DNA of 64,000 nt from an uncultured Spirochaetaceae bacterium (GCA_944389145.1 CALXLH010000008.1:48461-112460); one strand, 5' to 3'; positions 25,574 through 33,975 are shown, counted from the first letter of the stretch. Translations and numbers: made by a program. The notes: a model not told the origin generated them from the letters alone.

Positions 25574-27160
25574 TCATGCCTTCTCATAATCAGCTATCAG
25601 CTTCTTCATCGCAGAAACGAGAGAAGAGAAACCCCAGATCATGTACTGCAGGTCGGAACCCGTGCAGAGCATCGTCGTCCCATTCCCTATGGCCCCCTTC
25701 ATCGCCTCGGATGTCGTTGCAACGGTCATGAGAGATGACTTGCTGGCCCTGACCTTCGCCGTTATGTCAGCAATCGCCGACTTGACTTCTGGATCATCAT
25801 ATGCACCGGGCTTACCGAATGATGCCGAGAGATCAGATGGTCCGATCGCTATAAAATCTATCTGATCAGAGAGAGTAAGGATCCTATCAAGATCATCATA
25901 AGCATCCTTGGTCTCGATCATTATGCCGACGATCGTCTCCTCATTGGCTCTTGCCGCGATTTCCGAGGGAGTTCCATCAAGGCCGAAATCAACACCGGCG
26001 GTTATGGGGCAGAATCCCCTATGGCCTGCGGCTGGGTACTTGACGCTGCGGATGATATCAAGGGCTTCCTCATAGCTTCTCACCTGCGGAGCCATGATGC
26101 CGTTGGCTCCCATGTCGAGGATACGGCCGATAGCCGCCCTGCTCTTGTCATATACGCGGACAATGGCCTTGCCGCCACGGCAGTGCGCCGCTCTGATCGT
26201 GTTGATAAGCTCATCGTCGCTGAAAGCGAAATGTTCCATGTCGATGATGATTCCGTCAACACCGGAAAGGATGGCTATCTCTGCGATCGCAGGCTCTGCG
26301 ATACGGACGAACGGCACCACCGCGATATCCTTATCGTGCAGCTTCTGCTTCAGGCTCTTATCATTCCTCCTAAGCCCGCAGGCTGCGGCGGCATCATCTG
26401 CCATTCTGGTATACTCCGCATAGCTCTTGGTAAGCATCTGGAGATCGCTGCCGATATTGAATACGGTACGGTTCTCGCTCAGCATACCGGCTGCGGCTTC
26501 AGGGGTATATGCCAGACCGCTTGCTGCGAAGCCCTTGGCCATGACCTTCTTGTAAGCATCTGTTATATCCTTGGCGATATCAGGATCAGATGCCCTTCCT
26601 GGACGTCCATAGGAACCGGAAAAATCCGATGGGCCGATAGCGAAATGATCGATTCCCTCAAGCTTGAGGATATCATCAAGCTCATCTACCACCTGATGAT
26701 CCTCTACCATGAGCGAGACCTGGATCTTATCGTTTATCTTCTGGTAATACTCAGCAACATTGATCCCGATGCCGAAATCAGCACCACGGGTAATCGGGCA
26801 GCATCCCCTGTTTCCCTCTGGAGGATACTTGCAGGCCTTTATCACCTGCTCTGCCTCATCCCTTCCAGCGATATTCGGGGCAAGGATGCCGTCAACGCCC
26901 ATATCGAGTGTGCGATAAATCGTTCCGGTGTCCTTCTGATTCACACGGACCATTGCCTCTGCTCCTGCACCATGTATGGCCCTCGTGATATTCACGATAT
27001 CCTTATCAGTGAACGGGAAATGCTCGTTATCGATGGTGATGCTCTCCGCACCGCACCTAGCGATGATCTCGGCAAGCATAGGGTTCGCCATCCTTACCAT
27101 TGCTGTAATAACTGGCTGACGGTTCTTCGTCTTTTCCTTAGACGGATTAAAATAATCCAT
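25574..27160 (-). CDS. Two-domain HpcH/HpaI-family aldolase (copy 2)
   Basis: 528 residues, a full-length paralogue of the next gene with the same two-domain plan. Active-site His, Arg, Glu and Asp are present in each half (TIDNEHFPFTD/IIDMEHFAFSD, MVRVNQKD/IVRVYDKS, LMVEDHQV/IMIETKDA, AIGPSDFS/AIGPSDLS). N-domains of the two proteins resemble each other more than they resemble the C-domains, so the fusion came before the gene duplication. The start is the second of two adjacent ATGs, matching the paralogue and better spaced from AGGAGG. First gene of the operon behind the operator array. Confidence 0.88.
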   Translation of the reverse strand: MDYFNPSKEKTKNRQPVITAMVRMANPMLAEIIARCGAESITIDNEHFPFTDKDIVNITRAIHGAGAEAMVRVNQKDTGTIYRTLDMGVDGILAPNIAGRDEAEQVIKACKYPPEGNRGCCPITRGADFGIGINVAEYYQKINDKIQVSLMVEDHQVVDELDDILKLEGIDHFAIGPSDFSGSYGRPGRASDPDIAKDITDAYKKVMAKGFAASGLAYTPEAAAGMLSENRTVFNIGSDLQMLTKSYAEYTRMADDAAAACGLRRNDKSLKQKLHDKDIAVVPFVRIAEPAIAEIAILSGVDGIIIDMEHFAFSDDELINTIRAAHCRGGKAIVRVYDKSRAAIGRILDMGANGIMAPQVRSYEEALDIIRSVKYPAAGHRGFCPITAGVDFGLDGTPSEIAARANEETIVGIMIETKDAYDDLDRILTLSDQIDFIAIGPSDLSASFGKPGAYDDPEVKSAIADITAKVRASKSSLMTVATTSEAMKGAIGNGTTMLCTGSDLQYMIWGFSSLVSAMKKLIADYEKA

Positions 27161-27190
27161 CATTACCTCCTTTCGATAACAAACAAGCTA

Positions 27191-27205
27191 CTGAAATCGA
27201 TTGCA
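27191..27205. promoter_or_regulatory. LacI-type operator O1 of the aldolase operon
   Basis: TGAAATCGATTGCAA is a near-palindrome with central CG. It lies immediately downstream of the -10 box TATAAT (minus strand, 27207-27212), covering the transcription start of the aldolase operon. Confidence 0.65.
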
Positions 27206-27206
27206 A

Positions 27207-27212
27207 AATTAT
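27207..27212 (-). promoter_or_regulatory. -10 box of the aldolase-Tct operon
   Basis: A consensus TATAAT on the minus strand lies 47 bases before the aldolase start. No good -35 sequence is seen; that place is occupied by operator O2. Confidence 0.5.
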
Positions 27213-27224
27213 AAGAGAATAATC

Positions 27225-27239
27225 CTGAAACCGATTGCA
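27225..27239. promoter_or_regulatory. LacI-type operator O2 of the aldolase operon
   Basis: TGAAACCGATTGCAT repeats O1 with one change in the core. Its centre is 33 bp from that of O1, about three helical turns, so both sites lie on one face of the DNA. It covers the -35 region. Confidence 0.65.
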
Positions 27240-27259
27240 TACATCAAATATTACACCAC

Positions 27260-27275
27260 TCGCAATGGATTGCAA
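27260..27275. promoter_or_regulatory. LacI-type operator O3 of the aldolase operon
   Basis: CGCAATGGATTGCAAT has perfect GCAAT/ATTGC arms with GG at the centre. It lies 35 bp beyond O2. The rest of this 297-base spacer (to 27460) is A+T-rich and shows no gene. Confidence 0.5.
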
Positions 27276-27460
27276 TAGAAAAATTGCGGAACTGAATCAT
27301 TTATTGGGAACACTTAATGGTATATTAATATGTATAATATACTAGACTAACGACGCCAAAAAATCGACACAATAATAGAGAAAGGCCTGAGAACCAATAT
27401 GATGATTCAGGCACCCATATTGATATTAATATCGTATAACTTTAGATAACGAATCAGACA

Positions 27461-28378
27461 TCAGTCTTTATTCACCCCCTCAAGGGCATGGATGAGGGAG
27501 ACCATCATCTCATGATGCGGCACAGACACGCCAAGCTCATGGGCCTTCGCCACCACCGCGCCGCTTATCGTATCCACCTCCGTCCTCCTCCCGTTCCTTA
27601 TGTCCATCATTATCGAGGTATAGCCGCCCTTGTTGTTCTCGCTGGTCCGCCGGACCTTGGCAATCACCTCCTCCTCATCGAAGGAGAGCCCCATCGCCCT
27701 GGCTACCGATATGGCCTCCCTTATCAGGCGGGTGCATACGGAGAAGGCATGCCCATCCTGCGATACGTAGTGCATGTCGCACTGAAGCACCGCGGTGAGC
27801 GCCGAGAGCGACACGTTCGTCATCAGCTTGTCCCAGACCAGCTGCTGGATGTTCCCATGCACCCTCACGTCGAACCCGCAGGAATCGAACGACTCCTTAA
27901 CCCTACAGAGGAACGGGTCGGCCTTCCCGTCCAGCTTCCCTATGTTCGTAACCCCCTCCCCGCCGTGGTGGACATGGCCTAATGACAATACCGCGCCGTT
28001 GTCCTCGGTCGTGCCTATTATGATATGCCCCGGATCCGCGAAGGCGGAGAGTACCCTCTCGTGCCCAGCACCGTTCTGCAGCGTCATGAGATACGTATCC
28101 GGCCCGATCGCGCTCCTCGCGTTCTCCAGTGCAGAGACGGAATACAGCGCCTTCGTGAAGAGGATCACCAGGTCGGCCGTCCCGGCCGCGGAAGCATCGG
28201 TGCCGGCAGACGGATGGAAGGTCCTCTCCTCGCCTCCCTCCTCCAGCGTCACACCGTCCCTGGCCACCTTCTCCACCAGCGCCTCGTTCGTATCCACCAG
28301 CGTGACCTCGTTACCCTGGCTCAGCCTGCCTCCGTATATCGATCCCATCGCCCCTGCGCCTATCACTACTATATTCAT
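27461..28378 (-). CDS. Ketopantoate reductase-family protein (PanE/ApbA-like)
   Basis: 305 residues. The N-terminal Rossmann motif IGAGAMGSIYGG starts at residue 6, and the family's catalytic Lys lies in LVWDKLMTNVSLSALTAVLQC near 182, with KGGYTSIMMDIRNGRRTEVD near 245. PanE reduces 2-dehydropantoate with NADPH. Many paralogues act on other 2-keto acids, and the operator shared with the aldolase operon favours such a role here. The gene is markedly richer in G+C than its neighbours and uses CCC and GGG codons freely. AGGAG precedes the start. Confidence 0.85.
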   Translation of the reverse strand: MNIVVIGAGAMGSIYGGRLSQGNEVTLVDTNEALVEKVARDGVTLEEGGEERTFHPSAGTDASAAGTADLVILFTKALYSVSALENARSAIGPDTYLMTLQNGAGHERVLSAFADPGHIIIGTTEDNGAVLSLGHVHHGGEGVTNIGKLDGKADPFLCRVKESFDSCGFDVRVHGNIQQLVWDKLMTNVSLSALTAVLQCDMHYVSQDGHAFSVCTRLIREAISVARAMGLSFDEEEVIAKVRRTSENNKGGYTSIMMDIRNGRRTEVDTISGAVVAKAHELGVSVPHHEMMVSLIHALEGVNKD

Positions 28379-28480
28379 TGATCCTAGCTCCTGTTAGATG
28401 ATCATGGAGCTTCCGATACCGGAAAGCCCCACAAGAAATCCTCTCTGGATAATGCTACACCTTAAGTAATCATCATGCAA

Positions 28481-28496
28481 TTGAAATCGATTGCAA
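28481..28496. promoter_or_regulatory. LacI-type operator O4 ahead of the PanE-like gene
   Basis: TTGAAATCGATTGCAA contains the whole of O1 plus one base, about 100 bases before the reductase start. It ties this gene to the aldolase operon as one regulon. Confidence 0.65.
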
Positions 28497-28550
28497 TATT
28501 ACAGGAACCACAGTTTTTCTCTCTGGAGGCCATCAAAGACGTGGAAATAA

Positions 28551-28970
28551 ACGCAAAAGGCCTGGAAAAATGGCCCGGTGATAGAGTCTATATACAGGAG
28601 GTATCATGAAGCCGGGCGGAATATAATCACGGAATGTTCTCCCGGATTCGATATCTCAGGATTCTCTCCTGACGAGATCCAGCTGCTTCTCGATGTTTAC
28701 AGCAAGTACCGAGGATATTCCACATACCGGCTTGTTGAGAAATCCCATGAGGCAAATACCCCATGGACGAAGTCCTATGTGGAAGGACAGGATAATACGA
28801 TAGCCATCGCCCTGATAAAAGAGTATTTCGACAATCATACCCCATTGAAGAAGGCAAGCATATTCCCCCTGAAGGCAGAGACAATAGGAAGGATCAATCC
28901 CGATACAGGCCGTACGATCCTTCCTACGGATGAGGATGAGGGAGATGATGCATATGCCGACCTTACATAA
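28551..28970 (+). pseudogene. Panacea-domain (DUF4065/SocA-like) antitoxin, 5' end missing
   Basis: From 28551 the frame reads T-Q-K-A-W-K-N-G-P-V-I-E-S-I-Y. A-W-x-x-G-P-V is the core motif of Panacea antitoxins, and the C-terminal part TYRLVEKSHEANTPWTKSY also fits. The normal N-terminal half, about 60 residues, is absent, and an in-frame TAA lies directly upstream at 28548. A GTG at 28578 could start a shorter protein lacking the motif. It overlaps the toxin remnant by 17 bases, the expected antitoxin-toxin order. Confidence 0.6.
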
Positions 28971-29295
28971 GTCCCCGGTTCCTTGGGAAATATGGTGGGC
29001 CTTCGTCGAATATGAAGATAAGCCTGGCATGGGAAAGCGAAGGCCTGTCCTTGTGATTCCCAGCAATGAACAGCCTTTGATCTAGACTCTGAAAATGACA
29101 ACTCATCCGGTTCGAAGAGGTTATGCAGGAGAATATGAGATCATCGACTACAACGGAACAGGCCTTAAGAAGAAGACCATCATACGATGCTCGAAGGCTA
29201 TACTGATGGACGAAAGCTCGTTCGACAGCCGGATCGGAGTCCTTCAGCCTCGCAACATAATGAACATCATCAACATATTGAGGCAGATCGGCTGA
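28954..29295 (+). pseudogene. PemK/MazF-like toxin interrupted by a TAG codon
   Basis: One frame runs for 114 codons with an in-frame TAG at 29083-29085. Before it: WEIWWAFVEYEDKPGMGKRR followed by PVLVIP. After it: LKMTTHPVRRGY, EYEIIDYNGTGLKKKTIIRC. Together these match PemK/MazF-type endoribonuclease toxins, including the N-terminal W-W-A-F-V-x-Y-E-D and the R-R-P-V-L-V strand. The second half has no start signal of its own. The gene is therefore broken by a nonsense change, in step with its decayed antitoxin. Confidence 0.65.
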
Positions 29296-29319
29296 TATCA
29301 GCCTCAGCCCGCCAGATCT

Positions 29320-30123
29320 TCATTCATCGATATGGCTGGTCCTGTCAAGCAACGAAGGATATACGGTCTTAGCCCCTTGCTCCCTGATATACCTGACATA
29401 CTCAGAGGCCTCGCTCTCCTCGCCATGGGCGCGCATATACAGATATATGTGATACGCTACATCCAGCTTATGCGTCGGCACGGGCGAGGTCTCGAAATCC
29501 TCCTTCATGATCGAGATGTCCACATCATTGCCTTTCTGGATATCAAGGCACATACGAAGATACCCGGAGACACGGCCGACACGGATCGCAAGGTTCTGAT
29601 TGCTTTTCCTATCCTTGGCCAATGCTTCCAGCGCTTCGATGCGCTTCTTCGCCTCGCGGGTATCTCCAGCCATGAGCGCGCATGTAGCAAGATTGCCGTA
29701 TATGAGAAAGCGTGTATTGATGTCATGTGGCGGAACGCTGATTCCCTCAAGCAAGGCCTTCGCCTTATGTGTCTTCCCGAGGTAGATGTATCCACCTGCC
29801 TTATGCAGGTCATTGGCAGCCCTCTCATCGGCATTAAGTCCTTTCGGGTCGAGTCCTTCGAGGCTATCGATCATCCTCTGAGGATCGAGATCCGAATAAA
29901 ATGGAGGAAGCAGCTTCTGGTAATCCCTCGTAGCCATACCGCGGCTTACGAGAAGGACCGTGCCGAATATGAATATGGCAAGGCTGAGCGAGACCACGGA
30001 ACGCATGGTCTGATCTGCGATGCGGCTCTCCGTAGAGACCCAGATTATGATGAACGTGACTATGGCAAGGGGAATTCCGATATAGAATGCCATTACCTTG
30101 CTTCTTCTGAATGCATTAACCAT
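29320..30123 (-). CDS. Membrane-anchored protein with helical repeats, function unknown
   Basis: 267 residues. Two hydrophobic segments at about 11-28 and 41-60 are followed by a soluble region. That region has TPR-like features (NDLHKAGGYIYLGKTHKAKALLEG, here one repeat of helix pairs, and NLATCALMAGDTREAKKRIEAL). I do not recognise the family. The start has no Shine-Dalgarno; a TATCCT box ends ten bases before ATG. It stands alone between the toxin-antitoxin remnant and an esterase gene. Confidence 0.65.
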   Translation of the reverse strand: MVNAFRRSKVMAFYIGIPLAIVTFIIIWVSTESRIADQTMRSVVSLSLAIFIFGTVLLVSRGMATRDYQKLLPPFYSDLDPQRMIDSLEGLDPKGLNADERAANDLHKAGGYIYLGKTHKAKALLEGISVPPHDINTRFLIYGNLATCALMAGDTREAKKRIEALEALAKDRKSNQNLAIRVGRVSGYLRMCLDIQKGNDVDISIMKEDFETSPVPTHKLDVAYHIYLYMRAHGEESEASEYVRYIREQGAKTVYPSLLDRTSHIDE

Positions 30124-30173
30124 ACGGTATCAAAGGATACATCGCACATCATCATGACAACAAGTAGGCGTTA

Positions 30174-30842
30174 TCATCTGGCCTTGAGCAGCCATGCGAC
30201 CCCGCGTGCGGTACGTCCTGCAGGATCATGAAAATGATTGCCATCATTCAGCTCAAGGAATGCATTTATCCCTGCCTCCCTATAATGGATAGCCAGCTCC
30301 GAGGTATTCCGCCCAACGCTCTGCATCGCAGCATTGCGTGTCCTTGCCTCACGGTCTCCGATAGAAAGGTACACGGCATCGGGACGGCAGAGAGGATCAT
30401 GGCATACGGCATACTCCTGGAATCCGGGAAACCAGAGCGAACCTGAGATGCTCGCGATCCGGGAGAAGATCGCCGTCCTGTACATCGAATAGAGCGCGAA
30501 GAGTCCAGCGAGAGAGTATCCCGCGATAGCCATATACCCAGGCTCGATGCCTATCGCAGCAATTATCCGCGGAATAATGGAAGATGTGAGTAAATGAAGA
30601 TAGGTATCGGCACCTCCGGAGAAATCAGCTGAGCCACGGAAGGCTGCGGGAGAAGGCCATGGAGAAAGCTCCTTGTTCCAATCAAGGCCGGAGATGGTGG
30701 CAAGGGAGAATGGACATCCGGAGATGGAATAAGCCTCCCTCCAAATCAGTTCCCCATCATCCTCAACGGCATTCAGGATAATCAACGGAGATCCAGCTAT
30801 CCCCGTCTTGAAGATAGACACCTTCTTCCCTTCGATTGTCAT
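30174..30842 (-). CDS. Alpha/beta hydrolase, putative esterase (PF00756-like)
   Basis: 222 residues without signal peptide. The nucleophile elbow GYSLAGLFALY (Ser near residue 109) and the late NDGNHFHD with the catalytic His match the esterase D/IroE type, which cleave ester-linked acyl or siderophore groups. The start is the ATG behind AGGAGCGG. It is somewhat shorter than typical members. No clear functional link to neighbours. Confidence 0.75.
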   Translation of the reverse strand: MTIEGKKVSIFKTGIAGSPLIILNAVEDDGELIWREAYSISGCPFSLATISGLDWNKELSPWPSPAAFRGSADFSGGADTYLHLLTSSIIPRIIAAIGIEPGYMAIAGYSLAGLFALYSMYRTAIFSRIASISGSLWFPGFQEYAVCHDPLCRPDAVYLSIGDREARTRNAAMQSVGRNTSELAIHYREAGINAFLELNDGNHFHDPAGRTARGVAWLLKAR

Positions 30843-30966
30843 CACCGCTCCTTTATCTAGCCTGGCTAATTAAATAATATACTTATATACGTAAATAAGA
30901 TACGAAATCAGACATCGGTTAGCATATACTCCATCCGACTATTAATCAGCACTCATTACCAACACA

Positions 30967-32343
30967 TCAGAGGGCTGAGAAGATATCCCAATATCCCTTG
31001 ATGAATATCACGGCGACGATTGCAGGAAGCACCCATCTCACATACCCCTTCATCCATGAGGGGAACTTCATGCCCTGCCCTTCATCAGCCTCCGTGATGA
31101 AGTTTCTCCACCCCCATCCGCACTTATGCGAGCAGAAGATCACGAAGAGCAGAGATCCCAGAGGCATGATAGTCGAAGAGATGAGGAAATCCTCAAGGTC
31201 GAGTATCTGCGATGATGGCCCGAACGGATGGAACGATGAAAGCACGTTATAGCCAAGCACGCATGGAACGGAGAGGATGATTATCGCAGCCATGTTCACT
31301 AGGGCAGCCTTCCTCCTTGTCCAGCCATGGCAATCCATCCAGTATGCGATGATATTCTCGAATACCGCTATGAGCGTCGTCATGGCCGCAAACGACATGA
31401 ATAGGAAGAATAAGGCTCCCCATATCCTGCCGCCGCTCATCTGCGAGAAGATATTGGGAAGCGTGACGAACAGCAGCCCGGGACCTGAGCCGGGATTGAC
31501 GCCGAAGGCAAAGCATGCAGGGAATATGATCAGGCCAGCCATGATAGCCACCGAGGTATCGAGAGCAATGATCCTAGAGGCCTCACCCGTAAGGGACTGC
31601 TCCTTACCGATATAGGAGCCGAAGATCTCCATGCCTCCCATCCCGACGGAAAGCGTGAAGAACGCCTGGCTCATCGCCGCGAATACGACCTCAGACAGCC
31701 CCGCATCCATGGCACGGCTGAAATCAGGTACAAGATAGAACCTCAGGCCTTCGCCGCCTCCTGGAAGAAGCACTGAATTCCCTACAAGCACCAGCATGAT
31801 CGCAAGAAGTCCGAGCATCATGATCTTCGAAGCCTTCTCCACGCCATTCCGAAGTCCTCCCATGCAGATAGCGAAACCGATGATGACACCTATCGCCATG
31901 AATGCCGTCTGCAGGATGGGATCGGCCTGCACGGATGAGAAGAATGCCTCAGCGCCTGCCGCATCCAATGAATCGAAGCTGCCAGCGATAGCAGAGATGA
32001 AGTAATAGAAGAGCCATCCCGTTATCACCGTGTAGAACATCATCAGAAGATAGTTGCCAGCTATCGCCACAGGACCATACAGGTGCCACCTCGTTCCCTC
32101 AGGCTCCAATATACGCAACGCCTCAGCAACATTACGCCTAGACGCCCTTCCGATCGAGAACTCCATCACCATTACCGGCAATCCGATAAGCACAAGGCAC
32201 AGCAGGTATATCAATACGAATACCGCTCCCCCATACTGACCGGTAATGTACGGGAAACGCCATACATTACCAAGCCCTATAGCGCATCCAGCTGAAAGAA
32301 GGATGAATCCCAGCCTGGACGCCAATGTCTCTCTTTCTGCCAT
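30967..32343 (-). CDS. Sodium:neurotransmitter symporter-family (NSS) transporter
   Basis: 458 residues with about eleven spans. The diagnostic N-terminus GFILLSAGCAIGLGNVWRFP follows the first few residues, and GGMEIFGSYIG is seen mid-protein. Bacterial NSS members such as MhsT, LeuT and MetP import amino acids with sodium. Substrate undetermined. There is no Shine-Dalgarno; TGG-TAGAAT ends six bases before ATG, suggesting a leaderless message. Confidence 0.9.
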   Translation of the reverse strand: MAERETLASRLGFILLSAGCAIGLGNVWRFPYITGQYGGAVFVLIYLLCLVLIGLPVMVMEFSIGRASRRNVAEALRILEPEGTRWHLYGPVAIAGNYLLMMFYTVITGWLFYYFISAIAGSFDSLDAAGAEAFFSSVQADPILQTAFMAIGVIIGFAICMGGLRNGVEKASKIMMLGLLAIMLVLVGNSVLLPGGGEGLRFYLVPDFSRAMDAGLSEVVFAAMSQAFFTLSVGMGGMEIFGSYIGKEQSLTGEASRIIALDTSVAIMAGLIIFPACFAFGVNPGSGPGLLFVTLPNIFSQMSGGRIWGALFFLFMSFAAMTTLIAVFENIIAYWMDCHGWTRRKAALVNMAAIIILSVPCVLGYNVLSSFHPFGPSSQILDLEDFLISSTIMPLGSLLFVIFCSHKCGWGWRNFITEADEGQGMKFPSWMKGYVRWVLPAIVAVIFIKGYWDIFSAL

Positions 32344-32477
32344 GCATTGATTCTACCACAGCAGCACGCCTGTGAAGAGTGTTTATAATACATATAATAT
32401 ATGGAATTTATAATCTGATATAGGATGTATATAATCAAAACAATAAATACACCACCTAAGCCTAACATTATGCGCAT
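32277..32477 (-). CDS. Possible small membrane protein overlapping the NSS gene start
   Basis: A 66-codon frame starts 10 bases after GGGAGG. Its first 28 residues are very hydrophobic (MLGLGGVFIVLIIYILYQII), followed by a Cys-rich and basic tail. It runs 67 bases into the transporter gene in another frame. NSS transporters can have small single-span partners (MetS of MetPS), which makes the position suggestive. The A+T-rich DNA could also give this by chance. Confidence 0.25.
   Translation of the reverse strand: MRIMLGLGGVFIVLIIYILYQIINSIYYMYYKHSSQACCCGRINAWQKERHWRPGWDSSFFQLDAL
32350..32358 (-). promoter_or_regulatory. Candidate leaderless promoter of the NSS transporter
   Basis: Extended -10 TGGTAGAAT on the minus strand; the TAGAAT hexamer (32350-32355) ends six bases before the ATG at 32343. 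No -35 match is evident, as is usual for extended -10 promoters. Confidence 0.45.
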
Positions 32478-32630
32478 AAAGGACTTCCCTCCCTAATCGA
32501 CAATCTTCTTCTGAGCGAGGGCAGGATCGAACATGAAGCAAACCATCGGCGCAATCTCTCTGAATGCCAGATGATAGTCAGCCGTTGATACTTATGCTTA
32601 TATGGCAACAAAGCGGGCAGAGAAGCAACT

Positions 32631-32852
32631 TCAGATGAGTTTCCTGCTTAGCTTCTCATAGAAGTTCTTCATGAATATCTGTCGGGTTAGGAAGAAATCC
32701 TTTTCAGATTTTGTCGGCCTATGCTCATCCCCCCTGATCATGGATTGCTCTAGGGCACAAAGGTCTCCCACGGAACGAGACTCGAACTCGTGCAACCTCT
32801 CGATCAAAGGATTCTTAGGCCCTTAGGGGACTGCCTGGATTGCAGCATCCAT
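32631..32852 (-). pseudogene. Unrecognised protein remnant with an internal TAA
   Basis: From ATG 32852 the frame runs MDAAIQAVP, meets TAA at 32823-32825, then stays open for 63 more codons ending FMKNFYEKLSRKLI. The second part (ERLHEFESRSVGDLCALEQS) reads like real protein, but I do not know the family. No Shine-Dalgarno is seen. The remainder of this 530-base interval, 32478-32630, shows nothing I can support. Confidence 0.3.
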
Positions 32853-32874
32853 GGCAGGATACTGCCTATGGTGG

Positions 32875-33975
32875 CTAGCTTCGATCCCAATCGAACCCGG
32901 AAAAGACAGGAATGCCGGTATACTTTCGAGCTCTCGCTTCGCCCCTTATGACCTTCAGGACCTCACTGCACATCTCCTCCTGCTCAACCTCTCCCTTGTA
33001 GACAGTGACAGGGGCGATCCATGAGCAGCGCTTCTCTATGCCTGATACGATATCCTCGAAGCGCACAAGGCCACCCGTCAGAAGGATCGCGTCGACATTG
33101 CCTTCCAGCACTGCGGCCATCGATCCGATCGACTTGCAGATCTGGTATATCATCGCATCCCAGATGATGGCAGCATGAGGGTCTCCCGATTCCTTCATGG
33201 CATGTATCCTGTCGGAATCAGAGGTGCCGAAATGGCTTACGAAGCCTCCAGAGCGAGAGCACATCGCCTCAAGCTCTGCAGGAGCATGGGTCTCAAGATA
33301 CCTCGCAGTCTCCATGATCGGGATCGAGCCAAGGCGCGTAGGAGTAAATGGCCCATCACCTCCGGCACCCTCCGTGCCATCGATCATGCGGCCTCCCTTG
33401 TGAGCTGCTATCGTGATACCCCCATCGATATGGCAGACTATGAATGAGCATTCCTCATACCGCCTTCCGATACGGGAGGCATGAAGCCTCGCGATCCCCT
33501 TCTGATTCAGCACATGGGACTGAGCGCGCCTGTAGATACCCTTTATGCCTGTTATCCTAGCGACATCATCAAACTCATCGACATTGGTTGGGTTGAGGGT
33601 ATACATCGGCTTACCATGCTTCGTTCCAAGCTCGTAGGCCATCATCACTCCGAGCTTCGCGGGATGATCGCTGCCACCCTTGTCGTCACGCGTATCGGCA
33701 TAGAGGCGCTCATCTATCTCCATCACGCCCTCAGGCTGGGAATAGGCACAGCCGCCGCGTCCTATGAACACGTCTATGTCATCGATCCTGATGCCATGGC
33801 GGGAGAGAGCCTCGAGAACGACCTCTGTCCGGAACGGAAGCTGATCATTCGTCGTCTTATAGCGAAGAAGCACGGGAGCATCATGGAATATGCTCTCCGT
33901 GAATATCTCACGCTCATCATCGAACACGCTTATCTTCGTGGATGTTGAACCGGGGTTTATGACTAGGAGCTTCAT
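32875..33975 (-). CDS. buk: Butyrate kinase
   Basis: 366 residues of the acetate/butyrate kinase fold. The start MKLLVINPGSTSTKISVFDD, the block GRGGCAYSQPEGVMEIDE near 80 and HIDGGITIAAHKGGRMIDG near 195 are specific for butyrate (or branched-chain fatty acid) kinase, which makes ATP from butyryl-phosphate. The frame is open 44 codons further upstream, but the family start is used. No phosphotransbutyrylase gene is near. It is the last gene after the sulfatase, separated by a long stem-loop. Confidence 0.92.
   Translation of the reverse strand: MKLLVINPGSTSTKISVFDDEREIFTESIFHDAPVLLRYKTTNDQLPFRTEVVLEALSRHGIRIDDIDVFIGRGGCAYSQPEGVMEIDERLYADTRDDKGGSDHPAKLGVMMAYELGTKHGKPMYTLNPTNVDEFDDVARITGIKGIYRRAQSHVLNQKGIARLHASRIGRRYEECSFIVCHIDGGITIAAHKGGRMIDGTEGAGGDGPFTPTRLGSIPIMETARYLETHAPAELEAMCSRSGGFVSHFGTSDSDRIHAMKESGDPHAAIIWDAMIYQICKSIGSMAAVLEGNVDAILLTGGLVRFEDIVSGIEKRCSWIAPVTVYKGEVEQEEMCSEVLKVIRGEARARKYTGIPVFSGFDWDRS

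Noticed and set aside
27276..27460. Possible terminator GCCTGA...TCAGGC after the PanE-like gene
   Set aside because: The arms are six bases with a long loop and no T-run on the minus strand; too weak to list.
28578..28970. Intact antitoxin starting at GTG 28578
   Set aside because: The conserved A-W-x-x-G-P-V motif lies upstream of that GTG in the same frame, so such a start would cut the domain; called a truncated gene instead.
28954..29295. TAG recoding as an amino acid
   Set aside because: TAG ends normal genes here, for example the amylosucrase and fructokinase genes, and no pyrrolysine-type or other recoding signal is seen.
32761..32830. tRNA-like sequence with an ACGAG-TTCGAGT-CTCGT arm on the minus strand
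   Set aside because: No D arm, anticodon arm or acceptor partner can be found, and the stretch reads through as protein in one frame, so it was taken as part of the unknown remnant.
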